A stretch of DNA of 64,000 nucleotides. It comes from JAAFHI01 sp039793685. Lineage in GTDB: Bacteria; Acidobacteriota; Blastocatellia; Chloracidobacteriales; Chloracidobacteriaceae. The notes under the pieces are model-generated. The model ran no database searches. It was not told the DNA's origin and worked only from the letters and a program-made list of their open reading frames with translations. Numbering within the stretch: position 1 is the stretch's first letter; every line of letters starts with the position of its first letter. The position numbers and the translations under genes are program-made. The DNA is taken from positions 6,707-70,706 of the forward strand of contig JBDRAL010000074.1 in NCBI GenBank assembly GCA_039793685.1. Reading direction: 5' to 3'. Positions 58,869-64,000 of this stretch are shown piece by piece.

Positions 58869-60032
58869 ATGACCATTCGACGTATTTATCTCGACAACTC
58901 CTCCACCACCCCCGTCGCGCCGGAAGTGGTGGCCGCGATGCTGCCGTTTCTGACCGAGCATTTCGGCAATGCCTCGTCGGTTCACGGGTTCGGGCAGCGC
59001 GCGCGCGCCGCCGTCGAGGACGCCCGGCGGCAGGTGGCCGACCTCATCGGAGCCGCGCCGCCGTCCATCACGTTTTTGAGCGGCGGGACGGAAGCGAACA
59101 ACCTCGCCATCCGGGGCGTGATGGACGCCTGCGCCAAGCCCGGGGCGCACATCATTACAAGTTCATTTGAACATCCGGCGGTCCTCGCGCCGGTCGCCGC
59201 CCTCGAAGCCGAGGGTTTTCGCGTCACGCGCCTGCCGGTGTACGAGGACGGCCGCGTCCGGATTGAAGATTTCGAAAACACGATGACCGACGACACGGTA
59301 CTCGTCACCGTCATGCTCGCCAACAACGAGGTCGGCACGCTCCAGCCGATTGCCGAAATCGGCCAACGCGTACGCGCGGCCCGCGAGCGTGGACAAACCA
59401 TCTTTCTTCATACCGACGCCGTCCAGGCAGTCGGCAAGATTCCTGTTTCAGTGGATGAACTCGGTGTCGATCTGCTTTCCATTTCCGGCCACAAGCTCCA
59501 CGCACCGAAGGGCATCGGCGCGCTTTATGTACGAAAGGACGTCCGGCTTGCGCCGCAGCAACTCGGCGGACACCAGGAGCGCGACCGCCGCGCCGGTACG
59601 GAAAACGTCTCCGGCATCGTCGCCCTCGGACGCGCCGCCGCGCTCGCCCGCGCCGAACTACCCGATGTCATGCCCCGCCTGCGCGAACTGCGCGACCGTC
59701 TGGAAGATCAACTCGCCGAACGCATCCCCGGTTGTACGGTGAACGGCCTCCGCGACCAGCGCCTGCCGCACGTTTCAAATCTTCATTTCGGACCACTCGA
59801 CGGCGACAGCCTCGTGATTGCGCTGGATTTGCAGGGCATCGCGGTTTCGACCGGCTCGGCCTGCTCGTCGGGGTCAACCGAGCCGAGCGCGGTCCTGACC
59901 GCGATGGGCTTTTCCCGCGAACACGTCAAGGGCAGCCTTCGTCTCAGCCTCGGACGCGACACCACGGCGGAAGACATCGCCTACGTCGCGGACGTCCTCC
60001 CCCGCCTCGTGGAAAAACGCCTCAAAAAATGA
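58869..60032 (+). CDS. Cysteine desulfurase (class I, NifS/IscS type)
   Basis: A 387-residue PLP enzyme that takes sulfur from cysteine for Fe-S clusters, tRNA thiolation or thiamine. It begins RRIYLDNSSTTPVAPEV. PLP-site motifs are FLSGGTEANNLAI, VMLANNEVGTLQPI, HTDAVQAVGK and SISGHKLHAPKGIGALY (Schiff-base Lys). The mobile-loop Cys is in VSTGSACSSGSTEPS. ATG 58869 is the natural start; the frame extends 44 codons upstream through a heptamer array. No iscU, iscR or suf gene is adjacent, so its sulfur acceptor is unknown. ThiG/ThiS and tRNA thiolation are possible clients. Confidence 0.95.
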   Translation: MTIRRIYLDNSSTTPVAPEVVAAMLPFLTEHFGNASSVHGFGQRARAAVEDARRQVADLIGAAPPSITFLSGGTEANNLAIRGVMDACAKPGAHIITSSFEHPAVLAPVAALEAEGFRVTRLPVYEDGRVRIEDFENTMTDDTVLVTVMLANNEVGTLQPIAEIGQRVRAARERGQTIFLHTDAVQAVGKIPVSVDELGVDLLSISGHKLHAPKGIGALYVRKDVRLAPQQLGGHQERDRRAGTENVSGIVALGRAAALARAELPDVMPRLRELRDRLEDQLAERIPGCTVNGLRDQRLPHVSNLHFGPLDGDSLVIALDLQGIAVSTGSACSSGSTEPSAVLTAMGFSREHVKGSLRLSLGRDTTAEDIAYVADVLPRLVEKRLKK

Positions 60033-60033
60033 T

Positions 60034-60157
60034 CCTCCCTGACGGTCGGATTCCCATACCGGTGGCGGAACATCGCCATCCGGCCACAGGCATGGAATTT
60101 CAACCATCCGGGAGCGTCCGTGTATCCACGGGTATGGAATCCCGAACGTCAGTGAGG
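60034..60157. repeat. Long imperfect dyad of about 28-bp arms downstream of the desulfurase
   Basis: CCTCCCTGACGGTCGGATTC (60034-60053) continues to CCCATACC at 60060. It pairs with the segment 60130-60157 (GGGTATGGAATCCCGAACGT, then CAGTGAGG) with about three differences. Smaller hairpins lie inside. No T-run follows. It is distinct from the heptamer and REP families. Confidence 0.75.
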
Positions 60158-60162
60158 GCAGG

Positions 60163-60930
60163 TCACTTCTTTTCAGGACATGCGGGAAGAACTTCGGCGA
60201 CCGCGACATCAATATACTCCGCTCCGATTTCGGACTGATTCGGAGCGACCAGCACTCGGTCGGACCGAATGCTGTACGCCTTTAGAGTTCGCCTTACGCG
60301 GGCTTTCAAGGGTGCGAGCGAGTACCGCTTTTCATTGAAATATTTTTCAACGATCCCGAATGAATCCGGGCGTTTCCGGAGTTCAACCGCCATCAGTCGG
60401 AGACGGCGCGAAAACGAAAGTTCCTTGCTGAAATATTTTTTTGAAAACCGGCAGGGAGGAACGGCGTCAGTGTGCGGTGGGAGTGCCGCGCCCTTGGGTA
60501 CAAACCAGAGTTCGGTGACTTCCCCGGAGGTGCGTGGCTCGTGGCCGGGAGAGTCTCGTGGGAACGATGCCCCTTTCGGATGCTCTTGTCGTTCGGGTCG
60601 GCGCAGAAAAAGCACCGGATTTGAAGACGAATACAAATCCGTGACAATCGACGGAATGGCCGGAAGATTCAGGTTTGAATCCGCAAAGGCGAGCGCCAGC
60701 GGTCGATCGGAACGAATGCACACCACGAATGTTCCGACATCCGTCCGATTTTCCTGAAACAGGTAGTAAAGATACTCCTGACCGCATTCATACCCCTTGC
60801 AGCGGTCGTCAAACACCCGCAGAAGTTTCGCCTCCGGCGGTTGCGCCGGCTCTTCCTGCCCTCTCACACCGGCAGAAGGATGAAGCACCATCCACAGACA
60901 CACAAACGTCAGGGCAATCAGGCGTCGCAT
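60163..60930 (-). CDS. Secreted protein of unknown function, paralog A
   Basis: A 255-residue protein with a signal peptide (about 1-24, LIALTFVCLWMVLHPSAGV). Conserved with the next gene: AKLLRVFDDRCKGYECGQEY with Cys-x-x-Tyr-x-Cys spacing, CIRSDRPLALAFADSNL, SSNPVLFLRRPE, ELWFVPKGAALPPHT and PPCRF. The C-terminal part is helical and basic. The four Cys probably form disulfides. No enzyme motif is seen. It lies 38 bp downstream of paralog B on the same strand and probably arose by tandem duplication. Family unknown to me. Confidence 0.75.
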   Translation of the reverse strand: MRRLIALTFVCLWMVLHPSAGVRGQEEPAQPPEAKLLRVFDDRCKGYECGQEYLYYLFQENRTDVGTFVVCIRSDRPLALAFADSNLNLPAIPSIVTDLYSSSNPVLFLRRPERQEHPKGASFPRDSPGHEPRTSGEVTELWFVPKGAALPPHTDAVPPCRFSKKYFSKELSFSRRLRLMAVELRKRPDSFGIVEKYFNEKRYSLAPLKARVRRTLKAYSIRSDRVLVAPNQSEIGAEYIDVAVAEVLPACPEKK

Positions 60931-60968
60931 GGAAAAACCTCGGTTTTTGACGATTGTTGACGGGGCGA

Positions 60969-61727
60969 CTATTCAAGAACGACTTCCGCGATGGCGACGA
61001 CGGTCCGGGCTTTTACAAAATCAACCGAATAGGGGCCGACCAGCGCCCGGTCAGCGGAAATCCCGGCTCGGGCGAACACCGCGTTCGTCTGTTTTTGAAG
61101 TCGTTTCACGGACGGTTTTTTCAAATTCCCAAAGTAACGCCGGACCACGCCGTACGCCGCCGGGCGTTCGCGCAGACGGTCGGTCAGCATCCGCAAGCGT
61201 TTTGAAACCGGTTGGAGTTCATCAATTTCCTCGAAGTGAAAGCGGCAGGCGGGGATGGATTCGGTGTGCGGCGGGATCGCCGCGCCTTTCGGGATGAACC
61301 AGATTTCCGTCGTTTCCCCTGAATCAAGCGGTTCCTTGAAGATGACGGTTCGCGGAAATGACGGCGCTTCAGGAAGACTGACCGCCGGATCGCCCGTCTT
61401 CCGGCGCAGAAAAATCACCGGATTCGACGAACCGTAGACTTGTGAAATCAGATCAGGAAACCCCTTGAACGACAGATTCCCGTTTGCGAGCGCGAGGGCG
61501 AGCGGTCGGTCGGAGCGTACGCAGAGGGCGAAGGTTCCTTCCTCTTTCGTCAAGAGGCTGATGAAAAGATTGACGTATTCCTGAAGACAGTCGTAGCAGA
61601 TGCACCGCGCTTCGTACACGCACAAAAGTTTCGCCGTCGTCGTCGGTTGCGGCGGCGCGGTCTGGCCGTCCGCGACGCTCAGGCAGAGGAACATGGCGAG
61701 CATCGCGGCGGCGAGAAGGCGTTTCAT
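60969..61727 (-). CDS. Secreted protein of unknown function, paralog B
   Basis: A 252-residue protein with a signal peptide (about 1-21, LLAAAMLAMFLCLSVADG). It shares with paralog A the order AKLLCVYEARCICYDCLQEY, CVRSDRPLALALANGNL, SSNPVIFLRRKTG, EIWFIPKGAAIPPHT and IPACRF. Copies have diverged strongly outside these blocks, so the duplication is old. It lies 9 bp downstream of the zinc-ribbon/receiver gene on the same strand, so a three-gene operon (61737-62423, B, A) is likely. Function unknown. Confidence 0.75.
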   Translation of the reverse strand: MKRLLAAAMLAMFLCLSVADGQTAPPQPTTTAKLLCVYEARCICYDCLQEYVNLFISLLTKEEGTFALCVRSDRPLALALANGNLSFKGFPDLISQVYGSSNPVIFLRRKTGDPAVSLPEAPSFPRTVIFKEPLDSGETTEIWFIPKGAAIPPHTESIPACRFHFEEIDELQPVSKRLRMLTDRLRERPAAYGVVRRYFGNLKKPSVKRLQKQTNAVFARAGISADRALVGPYSVDFVKARTVVAIAEVVLE

Positions 61728-61736
61728 CGGATTGGC

Positions 61737-62423
61737 TCAGAACGGCGAGAGTCCGGCGGCGGTGTTGTAGCCGCGATAGAGTTCGTTGAAGTCGCGGATG
61801 CTGCGTTCGAGAATCTGGTTGATGGTGGGAATGTCGGCCGAGTTGATGGTCAGATTGACGCCGTTGAGGAAGGCCATGTAGGTGTCGAGCGTCTTGACCT
61901 GCGGCGAAAGCAGCACGAGGTAGGTCCGGCGGCGGTACTTGGGCGTCAGCGAACTGACGTGGCGCAATACGGTGATGCCGCCCTGATTCGCGGCGTCGAA
62001 CTGCGGGTCGAGTAGCACGATGTCCACCCGTGTGTCGCGCATCAGTTCGATGGCCTTGGCGGCATCGTCGGCGACGGTTGGGCAGAATGCGGCCTGATCG
62101 AGAATTTCCTGCATCTGGGCGAGCTGCTGCGGGTCGGCGAGGCAGAGAACCATCTGCCGCCGCTGCCAGTTGGCCACCGGCGAGGCTGAACCGTCAGCAT
62201 TCCGGGCTTGCCCGCCGGAGAGCAGGGCGACGAGTTGGGCGAGAACTTCGTTATTCGCTTGCATGGCTTTCGGTGCGCTCTTGATCGTCGGGTCAGCCTT
62301 CTTCGGAGGCTGGACCTCCATCGAAAACCGACACTTCGGACAGTTGACCTGAAATGGTTTTTCAGGAAGGTTTTTTTCCTGAAGCGTGAACTTGGCGCGG
62401 CACTGTTGGCAGGTGACTTGCAT
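61737..62423 (-). CDS. Zinc-ribbon plus response-regulator-receiver-like protein
   Basis: A 228-residue protein. The N-terminal MJ0042-type zinc ribbon is VTCQQCRAKFTL and VNCPKCRFSMEV. A linker follows, and then a CheY-like domain from about residue 95 (RQMVLCLADPQQLAQMQEIL, VDIVLLDPQFDAANQGGITV, RRTYLVLLSPQVKTLDTYM). The Asp in VLLDP is in the phosphoacceptor position. The usual N-terminal acidic pair is reduced and the switch Thr/Ser appears as Ser in LLSP, so phosphorylation is uncertain. It lies 105 bp downstream of pilT on the same strand, which suggests a link to type IV pili or gliding. Confidence 0.8.
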   Translation of the reverse strand: MQVTCQQCRAKFTLQEKNLPEKPFQVNCPKCRFSMEVQPPKKADPTIKSAPKAMQANNEVLAQLVALLSGGQARNADGSASPVANWQRRQMVLCLADPQQLAQMQEILDQAAFCPTVADDAAKAIELMRDTRVDIVLLDPQFDAANQGGITVLRHVSSLTPKYRRRTYLVLLSPQVKTLDTYMAFLNGVNLTINSADIPTINQILERSIRDFNELYRGYNTAAGLSPF

Positions 62424-62432
62424 CGGGGAAAG

Positions 62433-62522
62433 GGATCAGGGACCAGGTGTCAGGGATCAGATTCAGGGTATTCGGCTGAAGAACTCGCGTTTCCTGATCC
62501 CCGATCCCTGACACCTGATCCC
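62433..62522. repeat. Paired heptamer arms, TCAGGGA / TCCCTGA type
   Basis: The left arm (62433-62463) has ATCAGGG, ACCAGGT and GTCAGGG units. The right arm (62489-62521) has CTGATCC, CCGATCC and CTGACAC units. It lies between pilT and the receiver gene, inside their likely transcript. Confidence 0.88.
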
Positions 62523-62528
62523 TTCTGC

Positions 62529-63788
62529 TTAGCGTTCAATCATATCCAGCATCGACGGGCGCGGCACTTCGCGGGTCGGTGTGGGAGGCGCGACCGGGCG
62601 CATGCCGCCGAGCGTCGGATTGCGAAGGGCCTGCTGTTCGCGCTGCTGGCGGTTGATTTCCGCGCCGCCTCCGCCGGAGAAGTCGCTCGACGTACCAAGT
62701 CCGGACAGACGGAGCATCAGGTTGCTCTGGTTGGTGGCGAAGGCCACGCCGTCTTCCTGGGTGATGACGCCTTCGCGAATCAGGCGTTCGATGACCTGAT
62801 CGAAGTGCTGCATGCCGTCGAGCGACCCGTCGTCCATGGCGTCGAGCAGCGATTTGCCTTCGCTTTCGCCTTTTTCAATGTACTCACGGGTTCGGGGGGT
62901 CGCCTTGAGGATTTCGACCGCCGCCATGCGGCCCTTGCCGTCGGCGCGCGGAATCAGGCGCTGGGAGATGATGTAGCGGAACGCCTGCGCGAGTCGTACG
63001 CGGATGACGTGTTCTTCGTTCTTCGGGAAGATACCGATGATGCGGTCAACCGTCTTGGAGGCGTCCGTCGTGTGCAGCGTCGAGAAGACCAAGTGGCCCG
63101 TTTCGGCGGCTTCGAGCGCGATTTCCGTCGTTTCGAGGTCGCGCATTTCGCCCACCAGAATCACTTTCGGGGCCTGCCGCAGGGCGGCGCGCAGGGCGAG
63201 CGCGAAGCTCGGCGTGTCGCTGCCGAGTTCCCGTTGATTGATGGTGCAGTTCTTGTGCGAGTGGAGAAACTCGATCGGGTCCTCGATGGTGACGATGTGG
63301 TAGTACTTCTCGTGGTTGATCTTGTTGAGAATCGCCGCGAGCGTCGAGGACTTGCCGCTGCCGGTCGGGCCGGTGAGCAGCACGATGCCGTTTTTCATGT
63401 TCGAGATGTCGCCGAGTTGCGGCGGCAGTCCGAGGCTCTCGATGGTCGGCACTTCGGTCGGAATGACGCGCATCACGATGGAGATCGTCCCGCGCTGCGA
63501 GAAGATGTTCACGCGGAAGCGGGTGCGCGAGGGCAGACTGTAGGAAATGTCCACCGAGCCGGTCTGGACGAGCTTTTCCGCCGCTTCCGGGTTCCCGGCC
63601 ATCAGGGCCATGGCGATGATCTCGGTCTGGTACGGCGTGAGCGTCCGCAGCCCCTTGATGTCCACCGGTACGAGCTTGCCGTTGAGTTCCACCTGCGGCG
63701 GGCGTCCGACTGAAAAATTCAAGTCGCTGATCTTGTCATCCACGGCGAGCATGCGCTCGATGATCGGCGGGAGGTCGAAATAACTCAT
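62529..63788 (-). CDS. pilT: Type IV pilus retraction ATPase PilT
   Basis: A 419-residue hexameric motor that retracts type IV pili and drives twitching. The N-terminal PAS-like half has VGRPPQVELNGKLVPVDI. The ATPase half has Walker A LLTGPTGSGKSSTLAA, Asp box IVTIEDPIEFLH, Walker B KVILVGEMRDLET and His box VFSTLHTTDASKTVDRII. The retraction helix AIRNLIRE is seen as VIERLIREGVIT. About 45 residues of Gly/Pro-rich tail follow the core. The ATG at 63788 follows GAGGGGAC. A PilU-type paralog is the alternative. No other pil genes are adjacent. Confidence 0.95.
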   Translation of the reverse strand: MSYFDLPPIIERMLAVDDKISDLNFSVGRPPQVELNGKLVPVDIKGLRTLTPYQTEIIAMALMAGNPEAAEKLVQTGSVDISYSLPSRTRFRVNIFSQRGTISIVMRVIPTEVPTIESLGLPPQLGDISNMKNGIVLLTGPTGSGKSSTLAAILNKINHEKYYHIVTIEDPIEFLHSHKNCTINQRELGSDTPSFALALRAALRQAPKVILVGEMRDLETTEIALEAAETGHLVFSTLHTTDASKTVDRIIGIFPKNEEHVIRVRLAQAFRYIISQRLIPRADGKGRMAAVEILKATPRTREYIEKGESEGKSLLDAMDDGSLDGMQHFDQVIERLIREGVITQEDGVAFATNQSNLMLRLSGLGTSSDFSGGGGAEINRQQREQQALRNPTLGGMRPVAPPTPTREVPRPSMLDMIER

Positions 63789-63903
63789 CGAGTTGTCCCC
63801 TCTGAATCAGGCAAAGGTGCGGTTGAAGTTGTGACGATGTGACGAGAACACGAAAAGTACCTCAGCCGTCACGCGCGGCGCAAGAAACAGTACGGCTGAA
63901 GAA

Positions 63904-63972
63904 AGTCTGGAGTCTGGAGTCGAGAGTCTGGAGTCAAGAATCAGTGGACAGTCGCCAGCCGCCAGTTGTCAG
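63904..63972. repeat. Heptamer array at window end, GTCTGGA then CAGTTGT type
   Basis: GTCTGGA units (63904-63936) are followed by GTCGCCA/GCCGCCA/GTTGTCA units (63950-63972). Any partner arm lies outside the window. The region 63789-64000 contains no gene I can support. Confidence 0.75.
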
Positions 63973-64000
63973 TAACCAAAACCGCGCGGCTCCGGTTTTG

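Overview
The window is about 60% GC, gene-dense and bacterial. Its family mix suggests Acidobacteriota, possibly a Blastocatellia-type lineage. Pointers are a CadC-type DNA-binding domain fused to a TolB-like propeller (37036-39243), several secreted single-domain proteins of acidobacterial flavour, a very long GrpE and scattered housekeeping genes. This is inference from gene content; no 16S gene is present.

Layout. 1-5508: the N-terminal part of a sensor propeller protein, purine nucleoside phosphorylase, recA and the NAD(P)H-hydrate repair enzyme. 5509-8890: an accessory stretch with lower-GC small genes, including two SMI1/KNR4 (SUKH)-like immunity-type proteins, short direct repeats and REP-like hairpins. 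8901-20711: serS, a cytochrome P450, thiE, a giant TPR protein with a Phe-Gly-rich middle, rnhB, pgk, a molybdopterin-domain protein and an Mrr-type endonuclease. 20712-21275: a non-coding mosaic of palindromes. 21276-27047: a secreted protein, hisA, a GT39-like glycosyltransferase, thiG, thiS, a peptidoglycan-binding protein and a pseudopilin. 27104-32889: the heat-shock cluster hrcA-grpE-dnaK-dnaJ. 33115-45989: secreted proteins, typA, the propeller regulator, a 1604-residue subtilisin-like protease and xth. 46588-55600: a zinc-ribbon membrane protein, glnE, tRNA-Pro(CGG), acylphosphatase, apt, tRNA-Arg(CCT), a repetitive coiled-coil protein, a cation-efflux transporter and mutL. 55695-63788: msrA, an isolated nuoI, a SYLF-domain protein, a cysteine desulfurase, two paralogous secreted proteins, a zinc-ribbon/receiver protein and pilT.

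The most striking signal is intergenic. About 26 gaps carry short tandem repeats of exactly 7-bp period. Unit sequences differ between loci (for example GTCTGGA, AGTTAGC, GGATGAA, TTGAAGA, TATGAAT, GTGTCGG). At most loci the array has a reverse-complementary partner on the other side of a short spacer, so the gap can fold into a long hairpin. The 5' arm is consistently the G/A-rich (TGA- or TAG-containing) strand. Ten genes take their stop codon from within the repeat and several gene starts abut it. The pattern resembles the heptanucleotide STRR sequences of heterocystous cyanobacteria, here with paired arms and nested composites. A second layer consists of REP-like palindromes with covarying stems, a 48-bp repeat with an alternating CG core, and large dyads.

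Regulatory sites that can be read include a sigma-70 promoter for tRNA-Pro, a degenerate CIRCE-like dyad overlapping a promoter before hrcA, an exact sigma-54 consensus inside the pseudopilin gene pointing at the peptidoglycan-binding gene, a second sigma-54-like site, and several clear intrinsic terminators.
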